A DNA stretch of 64,000 bases from Dermatophagoides farinae. Taxonomy: Eukaryota; Arthropoda; Arachnida; Sarcoptiformes; Pyroglyphidae. The notes under the pieces are model-generated. The model saw only the letters and a program-made list of their open reading frames with translations, made no database searches and had not been told where the DNA came from. Below, piece after piece: positions 41,236 through 51,294 of the stretch (positions are counted from its first letter, which is position 1; the number at the start of each line of letters is the position of its first letter). The DNA is taken from positions 580,937 through 644,936 of the forward strand of contig NW_027461514.1 of NCBI RefSeq assembly GCF_024713945.1. The letters run 5' to 3'. Both the position numbers and the translations under genes were made by a program.

Positions 41236-42183
41236 TTATAAGAAATAGTCTGGAATCTCTTTTTTAATTTGCGGTCCTCGCTCCGAGATAGGTGCTGCTT
41301 CGAAATTTTTGAACTCGCAATTGCCAGCTTCGTCTATCTCGAGAATGCTCGCACTGTTCCCGCAACGGTAGCAATAATTAGGAGCACTCCAAACGGTCAC
41401 AAGCATTTTGTTGAACCACCATTTATATCCGTCCATAACTAACTGATGTGCTCTCGCAATAAACGTTATATTATTTGCATGACAGAATTGTTCAACAGCT
41501 GTCGCGCCAAATACGTAGCCTGCGCCACGCGGCGACACCCCCCAAGTGTCAACGTTGTCAGGATCACTCCATAGTAAGTCGCACATCAGACCTTCGTGCG
41601 GAATTTCTTGTTGTCGTTCGATAGATTTGAGCATATCGATACCCTTCAAATGTGGACTTAAACCGCCGTGTACGCAAAAATACTTGTTGTCAATAATAGC
41701 TGCTAATGCGAGATAGTCAAATATTTCGGTACACATGCGCCAAACGTTGGCATTGCCATATTTACGCAAACACTCTTCGTAAAACCCGTATACCTGCGTT
41801 ATTTGACGGCTTTCGTGATTTCCTCGGAGAAGTGTCACGCGCGACGGATATCGCACTTTATACGCAAGCAACAACAGAAAAGATTCTATGCTGTAAAACC
41901 CTCTATCGACAAAATCACCTAGAAACAGATAGTTGGTGTCTTGCACGTCTCCGCCCACGCAGAACAACTCGATCAAGTCGTAAAACTGACCATGGATATC
42001 GCCGCAAATTGTAACAGGAGTTTGAATATTTATAACATTAGGCTCGCTCCGAAGCAACGTTTCTGCCGTAATGCAAAGCGTTTTTACGCTTTCTTCTGGG
42101 ATGAGTTCACACTTCTACGGAGACGTGGTAGCCAACTCACTTACCCTTAAAGTACTTATAATCTGGTCAATATCATGTGTCAT
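41236..42183 (-). CDS. PPP4C: Protein phosphatase 4 catalytic subunit
   Basis: A 305-residue PPP phosphatase. Exon 1 is 42145-42183 (13 codons), the intron is 42115-42144 (30 nt, GTAAGT...CCGTAG, phase 0, ending in an in-frame TAG) and exon 2 is 41236-42114. Joining gives [16 protein letters not shown], the PP4/PP6/PP2A N-terminal helix. Catalytic motifs are [52 protein letters not shown] and [14 protein letters not shown]4 is favoured over PP2A and PP6 by the N-terminal KCEL, by the [13 protein letters not shown] tail region and by overall pattern. The end DYFL is the leucine-carboxymethylation tail shared with PP2A. It acts in DNA repair, centrosome and splicing control. Confidence 0.92.
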
Positions 42184-42481
42184 AAATAGTCCTCGCTCGA
42201 CTGTAATCAATACCACTTAACCATGCAATTAATATTTATTATCGAGTAAAACGAACTTATTTCAAATATCTATTTGTTTCACACAATAAACCTTATATAA
42301 TTAATCAAAAAGACCTAGATATATTTTAATGCTGCTCGATCCGGGCCCCTCAATATATTAAAGCTTTTTATTAAATTTAGCATGTAATTAGTGTTGCTTC
42401 GATTTAATATTTAGATCGAAATTCATTGCGAAATTAATTCTACAAAATTTAACGGCTTTAATTACGGAACGCTCGCTACTA

Positions 42482-43346
42482 TTATGAATTGGAAAAAATA
42501 CTTCTAGCCATATTTTTATTTTTTAAGTAATTTGCTTTCCAAACTTCGCAATCCAACGACTTGGGCTGAAACGTCGGGAAATAGGATGCACAATGCTCAA
42601 ATTTCATTTCCTGGTCTAGTAAACCTGCAACCGTACTTAGACTGCTACGAGCGGCAGTTTGGAATGTAAACAATTCATTTTCTTCGTTTTCATTTTTTTC
42701 ACGGTTGTATTTCACGCCAAAAATCCGTTCGTATTTTTCATAAAACTCAGGTGTATCTTGATAATTTTCGATCAACTTTTCTTTCAGATTGTTGTTGATG
42801 TAACAGTGGTTGCTAGGGTCCATAGTGATGCTCATTACGTTCTCAATTTCTTCTGTGTCACGCAGCATGAAATCATGTTTCAGCGACTGCTGTAACGCGC
42901 TTAAAGCATATAACGCTCTTCCAGAATCATTGTCCTTTATTTTGTTCAATAAAAACTTTGCATTATAAAAACGTTGATTTAATTTCTCCAGACTTAAGTT
43001 TTTCTGTAGGTGCCGTAGGAAATCGGCCTTTATCTTGTTTGACTGCAAAATATGTTGCAATCCCATCAACAAGGCGTTTTTCCGTTCGAATTCATCGCCT
43101 CGTAGTTTGAGCCCCGTAGTATCCACATTTGCATGTGTATTCGACGAAATTAATAAAGACTTGGCAACATTATACAAATACTCGTCTCTATCTACAAATC
43201 TAACAAAACTTCCTAATAAATGTGTGTTTTTAACATATACTTTCAATATGATGTAACATACCTGTATTCCAATTCCATTCCTGACTGCTTCTTAGCTGCT
43301 GACGTATCGAATCTCCTTTCAAAATTATCGAAACAGGTGTTGGCAT
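42482..43346 (-). CDS. Unknown protein, two exons
   Basis: Exon 1 is 43262-43346 (28 codons plus one base, MPTPVSIILKGDSIRQQL...). A GTATGT donor follows at 43261. Two acceptors keep the frame: 43213 (49-nt intron, ends TTTATTAG) or 43240 (22-nt intron, ends TTGAAAG). The first has the typical pyrimidine-rich TAG end and is preferred, giving 271 residues. The protein is mainly helical and charged with Tyr-rich patches (YENYQDTPEFYEKYERIFGVKY by composition), without membrane spans or known motifs. It does not match a family I know. An open spacer of 298 bp separates it from PP4 upstream of that gene's start. Confidence 0.6.
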
Positions 43347-43909
43347 GGAGTATCAATTAATTAGTTCTAATTAACAAACTTATAAGCTTTATAAAATTCC
43401 TTAGAACTTTAGCATTAATTTTAATAACTCATTATTTAGTTCAACATATAATTATGTGTCGTCATTTAAGAAAAAAACAATAACCGAAAATATTATTTAC
43501 ATGGTAAATGAACATGTAGACTGAATGCACTTAGTGCATCAACGAATCACTGGTAACCAAATATTTTACATCACCATTTAACTTGTAATGCTTGCTAAAT
43601 TGCATTAAAATACGGTTTTCAACAGTAAAAAATTTGTAAATGATTTCAGTAAATTGAGATTTGGATCACTTGAAAAATTTGGTTTAATAAAAAACAATAA
43701 AAATTTTCGCCAACAGAAATTTAACATTTAATAGAAGTTTGAATATATTTATGCTTTCGTTTGTAACTGTACATAAATTGTAACGACTTAATAGAACTAA
43801 TAATCGATTTTTTGTATTGTAAAAGAAGTTTCGTTTAGATATATCCAAATGACGCTAGGTGTTTTGTCTCGTAAATTAATATCTTACAAGACTAGAAAAT
43901 TGTAAAATC
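43347..43909. other. 563-bp AT-rich spacer upstream of eL8
   Basis: No coding frame or tRNA is visible. It separates divergent genes and should hold both promoters. It includes a short perfect inverted repeat, ATGCACT-T-AGTGCAT, near 43525-43539. No snRNA or snoRNA hallmark could be recognised. Confidence 0.6.
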
Positions 43910-44563
43910 ATGGCAACCTCCAAACAAGCAAAACATCCTTTCATTGAGTCTACGCCTAAAAACTTCAGCATAGGCAATGCTATCAAACCCAAGAAAGACT
44001 TGACCGCAATAGTAAGATGGCCGAAATGCGTACAGCTTCAGAGAAAACGTGCCATTTTACTTAGAAAAGTAAAGATGCCTCCAGCACTTTACCAATTTCA
44101 TGTCACCCTCGACAGAATGGAAGCCGCACAATTATTCAAATTTCTTCTTCCATACAGACCGGAATCTACTCAAGAAAAAAAAGCTAGAATTCTTGAAGAA
44201 GCTGAAAACAGAATGAAGGGAGCCGAACCAAAGATCGCTAAGAAAAACACTCTTGTGTACGGACTCGACGAAGTCACCAAACTAGTTGAATCCAAGACTG
44301 CCAAATTAGTTGTCATTGCCCACGACGTTCACCCAGTTGAGCTCGTCTGCTGGTTGCCAGCTCTTTGTAGAAGAATGCAAGTTCCTTACTGCATTATTAA
44401 AGGAAAAGCTAGACTCGGCGCCCTTGTTCACAAAAAAAATGCTGCCGCTGTAGCCCTCAAAGACGTCAACTCAGGTGACGTTTCTGCTCTTAGCTCCCTT
44501 GTTGCGTCATATGAATCTAGATTTATTGCTAACGCCGAAGCAAGAAAAAAATGGGGGTTTTAA
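43910..44563 (+). CDS. RPL7A: 60S ribosomal protein eL8 (L7a)
   Basis: A 217-residue single-exon eL8, an L7Ae-family protein of the large subunit that contacts kink-turn rRNA. Visible matches are [114 protein letters not shown] and [14 protein letters not shown]. The C-terminus is slightly shorter than in human. Codon use is GC-rich as in eS19, in line with high expression. Confidence 0.98.
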   Translation: [217 protein letters not shown]

Positions 44564-44742
44564 TAAACTAACTCTAGACTGCAAACAGTTTTCTCCTTGA
44601 TTTTATTGTAGGATTTATCTAAATTTTTATATAAACAAATTTGCTAGATTTTTCTTTAACTTTTTAATTATCTCTCTTCAACACTTGCATTAATTCACAA
44701 GTGCTTGACCAAGCTTGAAATTTTTCAAAAAGTGTACCAGCT

Positions 44743-46743
44743 ATGTACTTAGTTGTTGAATTAAACAACGAATTGCCAATTATTGGAGTCGCGTATAAGA
44801 ATTTAGGCTCTATACTTCTGCAAGAGATCAATGACAATCGAAGTTTTTACTATTTGAAAAAAATTCTGGCCACACAGGACACTGCTAAACTAAGTGTGCG
44901 TTGTTTTAAAAGCAACTATTTAGTCAGAACCTTGAAAAGTTTTTTGCCAGAACACACTCAATTTGTCGACAGCGGATTAATTCTTCCCAAAATTCCTAAA
45001 GAATATGTTTATGTTACAGAAGGTTTTTCGCTTTACGCCCAAAAAGCCTTTCAACTGTACATAGCGAACGAATCTATAACAGACGAAAAAATATATTTCA
45101 AAAGCAGCATCAATGACGACTACACCACTGTACTGCCAAATATTTTGCAAAGTCTTGAAATTTTGCCAAATCTATTTGACAAAGAATCATTTATACAAAA
45201 TTTCGACAACTGCGCAACCATAATGGCGAAACGACGCTTGACACATTTTTGGATTCATCATCCTTTGACGTCAATTTCGAAAATACGAGAAAGACAAACC
45301 ATTTTCCCGATTAGCGACCGAAATTTTCATTTTATCATTTCATCGTCGCTAAAAAAATTGAATGATATTGACAAACTATTGACGAAACTCTACGCTACAA
45401 CCAAATATTCAGCTGATCGCCTTCATAGTTCAGTCTCTTTAATAGCTCAAATTTACAAATTTCTCAAGATAATTCACTGTATTTCAGAATCATTCACAGG
45501 AAAGAACCACATTTCAATAGTCCGGAAATTTTCACACGAGACGGAAGAAACGACAAAACTATTGAAGTTAATTGGGAATTTATACGACCTTGAAGCGATC
45601 GAAGATCCAGATAGCAATTTGATTCTTAAATCTACCAACAACGAACGTCTCACTCAGCTATATGCTCAGGTGACAGCGATCAACAAAGGCATTGAGACCC
45701 ACTACAACGAAGTTGAAGCTAAAATAGGCGCTTCAAAACTAAAGTTAATCAAAAATACACTGGGTGATAAAAACTTTCGCGTGCCTATCACAGTTCAAGC
45801 ACCCGCTAATGCAATAGTACTTAAAATAAACAAGAACGAACGAATTTTCACTACGCCTACTTTACAGAACTTTTGCGCTAAACTCAATGAATTAACGGAA
45901 GAAATTCAAGAAGCACAAGAAGATATTATAAAAAAGACCTTTTTGCTGCTTAACGGCTTTTTACCGAAGTTTGAAGTCATCAATGATATCTTAAGTATTT
46001 TTGACATTTTACTAACGCACAACACAACGATGAGACTACTCCCAGATTTCGATAAAAACTGGGTTTATCCTCAGCTCAACTGCGACGGCGTTGTAAAACT
46101 AATAGACTCTAGACATCCTAATTTATCAATAAAGAGCGAACAGTCTTTTGCATCGAGTTTGTGCATTCCCAATTCAATCAGTCTAAACTCAGAAAACAGA
46201 AATTTGTTAATTACTGGGGCAAATATGGGAGGTAAAAGTACTTTTACCAGACAAATTATGGCTCTTTTGTTACTAACTCAATACGGATTCAGGATTCCAG
46301 CGAGCGCCGAATCAAATGTATGTACTTTTGTTGTGTTTTACACACGAATAGGTGGACGAGATAATCCTTGCAGAGGTATTAGTACGTTTATGATGGAAGC
46401 GGCTGAAACTGCTGCGATGCTTTATTCCTTTGAAGAATATAAGAATTGTCTTTATATAATTGATGAACTCGGACGAGGTACTTCCATACAAGACGGTATC
46501 GTTGTGGTCCGAGCTATTTTGACCGAACTTTTAAGACACAAAAACGTATACACAATATCAGCAACGCATTTCCATGAAATTGCTTTTGATTTTGAAAAAC
46601 TGATGGCTACATATAAAATGGGTGACCCTTACAATCAGAATTTGAAATTTAAGTTACTAAAAGGTATAGAACAAGACAGCCAAGTAGTGAATTTAATGAG
46701 ACAATTGTCTTATCCCGAAGAAATCATTCGATATCTCGAATAA
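44743..46743 (+). CDS. MutS homologue, MSH2-like, lacking the N-terminal domain
   Basis: A 666-residue MutS-family ATPase. The N-terminus starts within what is the connector domain of MSH2 (IIGVAYKNLGSILLQEI), so the mismatch-contact domain I is missing. The lever/clamp region is divergent but carries FTTPTLQNFCAKLNELTEEIQEAQEDI, which aligns with MSH2 FTNSKLTSLNEEY...EEAQ. The ATPase domain has the P-loop TGANMGGKSTF (about residue 490; Ala replaces the usual Pro), GISTFMMEAAETAAML, Walker B YIIDELGRGTS (about 570) and ATHFHEIA. The C-terminal dimerisation helices are short. MSH2 is favoured over MSH4/5 by GG in the P-loop and the G-I/V-S-T-F-M segment. An unseen upstream exon could exist; no convincing one was found. 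Confidence 0.8.
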   Translation: MYLVVELNNELPIIGVAYKNLGSILLQEINDNRSFYYLKKILATQDTAKLSVRCFKSNYLVRTLKSFLPEHTQFVDSGLILPKIPKEYVYVTEGFSLYAQKAFQLYIANESITDEKIYFKSSINDDYTTVLPNILQSLEILPNLFDKESFIQNFDNCATIMAKRRLTHFWIHHPLTSISKIRERQTIFPISDRNFHFIISSSLKKLNDIDKLLTKLYATTKYSADRLHSSVSLIAQIYKFLKIIHCISESFTGKNHISIVRKFSHETEETTKLLKLIGNLYDLEAIEDPDSNLILKSTNNERLTQLYAQVTAINKGIETHYNEVEAKIGASKLKLIKNTLGDKNFRVPITVQAPANAIVLKINKNERIFTTPTLQNFCAKLNELTEEIQEAQEDIIKKTFLLLNGFLPKFEVINDILSIFDILLTHNTTMRLLPDFDKNWVYPQLNCDGVVKLIDSRHPNLSIKSEQSFASSLCIPNSISLNSENRNLLITGANMGGKSTFTRQIMALLLLTQYGFRIPASAESNVCTFVVFYTRIGGRDNPCRGISTFMMEAAETAAMLYSFEEYKNCLYIIDELGRGTSIQDGIVVVRAILTELLRHKNVYTISATHFHEIAFDFEKLMATYKMGDPYNQNLKFKLLKGIEQDSQVVNLMRQLSYPEEIIRYLE

Positions 46744-46867
46744 GATAATGTTTTTACACTGCACTCTCAAAATGATCCATTGCTAATAACGGAGCACTAA
46801 AATCATGTGCATGCGATTTAAATTTTCCCTTATTAAATAACATTAAAAAAGTAGTTATACATGAATA

Positions 46868-48574
46868 ATGACTCATTTTTCGCGTAAAAATCGTTTGAAT
46901 CACGGAAAAAACATTTCTGATCAAGGAGATTCATATATCCTCGTTAAGCTTGTGAAGCAACATTGTGGAACAAAACCTGTTATAAGTAAAAATAATACGA
47001 ACAAAGAAGTTCTAATACCAATCGCATCACGTCAATATGATGAAATTGCATATCTGTTTGCACAATTAACTAACAGTAATAAAGATGCTAATATTTCTAA
47101 TCCACCACTTTGTTCGCATTGTCTAAAGAACGAAAATATCAAACAAGACGATTATTACGTAACTGATTACACAAAAAATCCAATTACTCATACATCCACT
47201 TATGCTCCTCACAATTGTACGTTCTCGGTGCGTGACAACGTCGCAAGTAACGTTCAAAATAACTTTATAACCGAAACTGGGAGTGATAAAACTGCGTCTA
47301 CTGAAAAAGACGTATATCTTATAAAAACGAGGCAAGAAGTGTTTCCTCTGACTGAAAACACCATAGAAACAGCCGTCAACATTGAAGATTTAAAACTGGA
47401 TCTTAAAACTAAAAAAGAACCAAGACTGAATGTATATAATAAGAGTCCTTTTCGAAAAGAAAATTTAAACGTGATTACACGACGCGATGTCAAAAGAAAT
47501 AGCCAGGAACTAAATATTTCATACTTCAAATCGCCAAAAGCATCTATACCTAGATATTCAGTTGATTCAATGGAGGATTCAAAGAGAAGCAGATCGAATT
47601 CGGGATTGACTAAACACATCGACAAAGATACAATAGACCTGAACGATAGTAATATGTACCTTTGTAAAGGGTTCAGTGATGATTCCAACTTTACGAGCTT
47701 ATCTGACATCAATCAGATAAGTATGGATAGTAACAATAAAATTTGCAACGGTAGAGTTAAAACAATTCATCAGGATCATAAGCAAACTATTAACCGTGTT
47801 AGCAAACCTAGTTTACCATATGTTGAGCGAACAAATCTCAACCATCCAACGCAAAGCTGCAATTTTAACGATCCTAACTCGTTCAGAAACAAGCCTGGTC
47901 TGACTTGTATATGTCCCAAATTGCCTGATCCTGACGTATATTGCAGAGAGTCGATAGAATTGCCACCACGTTCAAGCAACTCTATTGTGTTTCCACCAAT
48001 CATGACGCCTGAACATTGTCATGACAACGATGTTAATGAAATTTGCTACGACTTTCAAAATAGTTCGACTGAGGATATGGAAATCAAAATCAAAAGTTTG
48101 TATTATAGTTTATGCTCGAGCGATTCAAAATCGTCCAAGCAAATGTCTGACATACTCGAAAATAAACTCCCCAGCGATCGCTCAAAATACACGGTTACTA
48201 GTTCAGTTAAACCCGCTTTTTGTATTCCTATATTAGAAGAAGACGAAACTGCAAGTTGCAATCTCGAAAACCAAAGCATTGCTCCAGATCCTAAGCATCA
48301 GTTCACCAGCACAGTCAATTCTCCGATCAACATTAATTCAGAAAACCACTTACTGGACGCTGTAAACTGTCTAGGCGATAATCGTAAAATTGACACTAAG
48401 AAAATGTACAAGATGACATTCAATTTATTTGTTAAGAACTACAGGAAGGCTAAAAATATTGTCAACAACTTCTACGAAGGCGTTTTAGTCGGCGTCAATC
48501 CTGTCGTAGAGCAAGTTAAATCTTCAATTAATCTCGATCTCCAGTCTATAAATGAAAAAGCCAGCAAAAGTTGA
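46868..48574 (+). CDS. Long, mostly disordered protein of unknown function
   Basis: A 568-residue single-exon frame, Asn/Ser/Asp-rich with little predicted structure. It contains scattered Cys-x2-Cys-like pairs (LCSHCLKNE near residue 80, TCICPKLPDPDVYC near 345) and Ser/Arg stretches (DSKRSRSNSGLTKH). Only the last ~60 residues look ordered: KMYKMTFNLFVKNYRKAKNIVNNFYEGV, an amphipathic helix that may be a membrane-binding or protein-binding element. No family is recognised. It is convergent with the next gene, with 34 bp between stops. Confidence 0.65.
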   Translation: MTHFSRKNRLNHGKNISDQGDSYILVKLVKQHCGTKPVISKNNTNKEVLIPIASRQYDEIAYLFAQLTNSNKDANISNPPLCSHCLKNENIKQDDYYVTDYTKNPITHTSTYAPHNCTFSVRDNVASNVQNNFITETGSDKTASTEKDVYLIKTRQEVFPLTENTIETAVNIEDLKLDLKTKKEPRLNVYNKSPFRKENLNVITRRDVKRNSQELNISYFKSPKASIPRYSVDSMEDSKRSRSNSGLTKHIDKDTIDLNDSNMYLCKGFSDDSNFTSLSDINQISMDSNNKICNGRVKTIHQDHKQTINRVSKPSLPYVERTNLNHPTQSCNFNDPNSFRNKPGLTCICPKLPDPDVYCRESIELPPRSSNSIVFPPIMTPEHCHDNDVNEICYDFQNSSTEDMEIKIKSLYYSLCSSDSKSSKQMSDILENKLPSDRSKYTVTSSVKPAFCIPILEEDETASCNLENQSIAPDPKHQFTSTVNSPININSENHLLDAVNCLGDNRKIDTKKMYKMTFNLFVKNYRKAKNIVNNFYEGVLVGVNPVVEQVKSSINLDLQSINEKASKS

Positions 48575-48608
48575 ATAATATTAAAACCACTATTCCAATA
48601 AAACCCTT

Positions 48609-49610
48609 TTAAATCTTTTCTACTACGACGCCTTTAGTAGCACTATGACCTATTTTGTCATTTACGTTAATTGAAATTAGGTAGCTAGATGCAATACCAT
48701 AAAACCTGGTAAGAAGCGATTTGAAATATATTTCTTCAGCGGTCTCCTTATATATGAAAACAAAATCGTTAAAATGATCCACGTCAAACGTTTCAAGCTT
48801 TTCTATAGCTACTCCGTTAGCACTTCCGCTTAGATAAAAGCCAGGTAAATATGTACCTTGGTTAATTGTTTCTTGCATAAAGGAGTCTACATCGTTAAAC
48901 TTATCATAATTAATTTTACTACCAGAAAAAATGATTGGGAGCAATACATCGTTATATTTGAATCGCAAAATTTCTCTGAACACTAGAAAAACTCCTTTAG
49001 TGTTTACATTCGCTAATTCATTTTCTTTAAAATTCAAATCTGACATCGACGATAATACCACTACGGCATTGACAATTTTTTGTTCAACTAAATTGCTCAG
49101 TCTCTCAACTTTATCAGAAGTTATATGATCATCTACCAAACAAATAATTTTTATATCGTTCAAACAAGGACTTAGACTTCTAGACGCTTTCAATCTTTTA
49201 TCTATTTTCAAAGCATTTGGTGGAATTATAGTATTAATTTTAAAATATTGACCTTCATCCTCAATTAGTTGGCATATTTTCCCTAAGTACAGATCGTCCA
49301 TCTTGACATTAAGTTGGTTAATATCAAGTTTAATTTTTTTTTTATCGTGAATGTTAACAAACATTACTTTTTCTTCGTTATAATCAATATCGAGAGTATA
49401 AAAATAATTTTTATCAATCACGGAGATACGTTTAAAGAATAACGAGTACGGTCCATTTAAATAGTCGTGATAACTCTTATTCAAAGAATCAGCGTAGCCT
49501 TTTGAATAATCTGTCTTTCTTTCAAGAAACTTATACTTAGGAGAATTAGTTTTCAATCCCTCAGTTTTACGAAACAGAGAATCATAAAACTCTAATGATT
49601 GAGAAATCAT
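48609..49610 (-). CDS. Possible DNA polymerase delta small subunit (POLD2/Pol31-like)
   Basis: A 333-residue single-exon protein. The segment FLERKTDYSKGYADSLNKSYHDYL resembles the 'R-x-Y-x-x-Q-[YF]-x-x-x-Y-x-x-R-L' helix at the start of B-subunits. DDLYLGKICQLIEDEGQYFKINTIIPP resembles the OB-fold strand pair that precedes the inactive phosphoesterase domain. A hydrophobic strand IKIICLVDDHI follows where POLD2 has its first phosphoesterase strand. The late FYLSGSANGVAIEKLETFDVDHFNDF recalls FLGTSGQNVSDI. The protein is shorter than POLD2 (~470) and strongly divergent. The catalytic partner POLD1 lies 7 kb away, but clustering carries little weight in this genome. Treat the assignment as a hypothesis. 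Confidence 0.4.
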   Translation of the reverse strand: MISQSLEFYDSLFRKTEGLKTNSPKYKFLERKTDYSKGYADSLNKSYHDYLNGPYSLFFKRISVIDKNYFYTLDIDYNEEKVMFVNIHDKKKIKLDINQLNVKMDDLYLGKICQLIEDEGQYFKINTIIPPNALKIDKRLKASRSLSPCLNDIKIICLVDDHITSDKVERLSNLVEQKIVNAVVVLSSMSDLNFKENELANVNTKGVFLVFREILRFKYNDVLLPIIFSGSKINYDKFNDVDSFMQETINQGTYLPGFYLSGSANGVAIEKLETFDVDHFNDFVFIYKETAEEIYFKSLLTRFYGIASSYLISINVNDKIGHSATKGVVVEKI

Positions 49611-49792
49611 TTAGTATTTAAAACTAAGTTAACTAAGATAAGTAAAATATAAAAAATATAAATACAAAAATATATAAACACGAAAATGTCTCTGGAATAT
49701 CGGTGGCAAATACTAAAAGATAGAGGAGCCATCCGATACGAATTAATTGTGTGCTCGAGGATCATATTCCCACCGATGAAGTAGAATAAGAA

Positions 49793-51133
49793 TTAATATT
49801 TTTTAGAATATCGTTGTTCGAATAAACTAAAAGCATTGGTAAGTTCGTCCTGCACCTGTTTGATCAAATCAACTTGCTCTAATTCCTTTTTTAACTTTAA
49901 TAATTTTGGAATTTCAGATTTTATTACCTCTTCATAACTATTAGAGTTTACTTCATCGAGTGTGATAGTTGCAATTGTAGCGTTAAAGTTAGTGTCAACA
50001 ACGTTGAAACTAACTGTGAAATCGTAAAAATACGCTACAGTTCCTCGATTCACCATTATTTGTGCTAATCCATTGACTTCCACATCGGAAAATTCGTAAT
50101 GATCAAAAGTTACATTTGACAGTATATCTTTAAATTCGTTTTGGCACCAAGCAGTAGTGTCGATTTCTTCGTACGTGACACCGCTTTTATTCCACTGGCT
50201 AACCACATTTGATGAGCCAACAACTCTGTTAGCTTCTGGAATTTCGACGTCCTTCTCTAATTTTTGTGGACGGAAGTCACTTGACATCTTCTCGTGCTGA
50301 GCTGCGTGATCCTTAAAGTAGCAGTAACCTTTTTTGGTAGTTTCCTCTAAAACTTTTTTGTCTTCCTCGTCTAAATCAAGGTCATCAGTCTTAACGATGT
50401 CAGAAGAGGCACGACCTAGTAATGATTGCTTGCTTATTTTATTTTGCATGGCTTCATACTCTTTTTTTTTTTTTTCTTCTTCTTCTTTCTTATAATCTTC
50501 AAAAGTAATGTTTTCGTCAATCAAACCCGCTCTTTTGTCATTATCGAACTTGATATGTAGTTCTCTTTCTTCTTCTTCTGCCTTTCTCTTGGCAGCAAGA
50601 CGCTCTTGCTCCAGATCATCATATAAATTTATGTTAGATTTGAAAATATTCTTATATGAATTAGCAATTTTTTGCTCGTATATGATTTTTTGTTTTTCAG
50701 CAATGTCCCTTAACTCCGTAGCTTGCACCGCATCCAATCTAGCTAATCTGTCCAAGTCATAATCGACAGCGTCGAATTCTGATAATTTGATGTTAGCCAG
50801 TATTCGACGAGACAAAGCTTTAGCATCGTTCACATACTCGTCAATCAAAATTGTAGTGTACTTAACAACATCACGATAGTTTTCACTCTTCAAGTTTGAC
50901 AAAGACAAGTTCGAATAAACAGATTTTTGTAGCTGCTTTAAATCCTCATCTAGTTTTCCTTTAAATTCGTCAATTCGAGTCATTATTTTTTCATATATTT
51001 CAGATGCTTTCTTGAAGTTACCTAATTTTAATTCATCATTTCCAGCAAGCTTATCGGCCGACAATTCAACAAACAATTCCTCAGGCCTATTTTGTTCAGC
51101 ATCAGAAAAAGAATCGGAAGAATTTCCACTCAT
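49793..51133 (-). CDS. TPR-Aha1_N fusion, predicted Hsp90 co-chaperone
   Basis: A 446-residue single-exon protein. An acidic start (MSGNSSDSFSDAEQ) is followed by TPR-like helices (AGNDELKLGNFKKASEIYEKIM, SVYSNLSLSNLKSENYRDVVKYTTILI, DAKALSRRILANIKLSEFDAVDYDL). Next is a very charged helical linker (EQERLAAKRKAEEEERELHIKF, KKEEEEKKKKEYEAM). The C-terminal ~135 residues match the Aha1 N-terminal domain: VSQWNKSGVTYEEIDTTAW, YEFSDVEVNGLAQIMVNRGTVAYFYDFTVSFNVV and TIATITLDEVN. Aha1 stimulates the Hsp90 ATPase. The usual Aha1 C-terminal domain is absent and the conserved N-x-R-K-G-K motif is reduced to NRGT. The TPR could bind the Hsp90 EEVD tail, but its clamp residues are not clear. Confidence 0.82.
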   Translation of the reverse strand: MSGNSSDSFSDAEQNRPEELFVELSADKLAGNDELKLGNFKKASEIYEKIMTRIDEFKGKLDEDLKQLQKSVYSNLSLSNLKSENYRDVVKYTTILIDEYVNDAKALSRRILANIKLSEFDAVDYDLDRLARLDAVQATELRDIAEKQKIIYEQKIANSYKNIFKSNINLYDDLEQERLAAKRKAEEEERELHIKFDNDKRAGLIDENITFEDYKKEEEEKKKKEYEAMQNKISKQSLLGRASSDIVKTDDLDLDEEDKKVLEETTKKGYCYFKDHAAQHEKMSSDFRPQKLEKDVEIPEANRVVGSSNVVSQWNKSGVTYEEIDTTAWCQNEFKDILSNVTFDHYEFSDVEVNGLAQIMVNRGTVAYFYDFTVSFNVVDTNFNATIATITLDEVNSNSYEEVIKSEIPKLLKLKKELEQVDLIKQVQDELTNAFSLFEQRYSKKY

Positions 51134-51294
51134 AGCGTTACTCGTATGATTTGTTTTATTTTTGCAATTACTTGTTTAAGTTTTTTAGCTAAATAATAAA
51201 CAGAAATTTATATATTAAAATTAAGCAAATTAATTATTTTTGAACAGAACTTCTTTGACAAGATTTGTTAAAAATTTAAAATTTTTGTTTTCGA

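Noticed and set aside
43240-43261. 22-nt intron in the unknown gene at 42.5-43.3 kb
   Set aside because: It keeps the frame, but the acceptor TTGAAAG lacks the pyrimidine-rich end seen in all other introns; the 49-nt version is preferred. Transcripts would decide.
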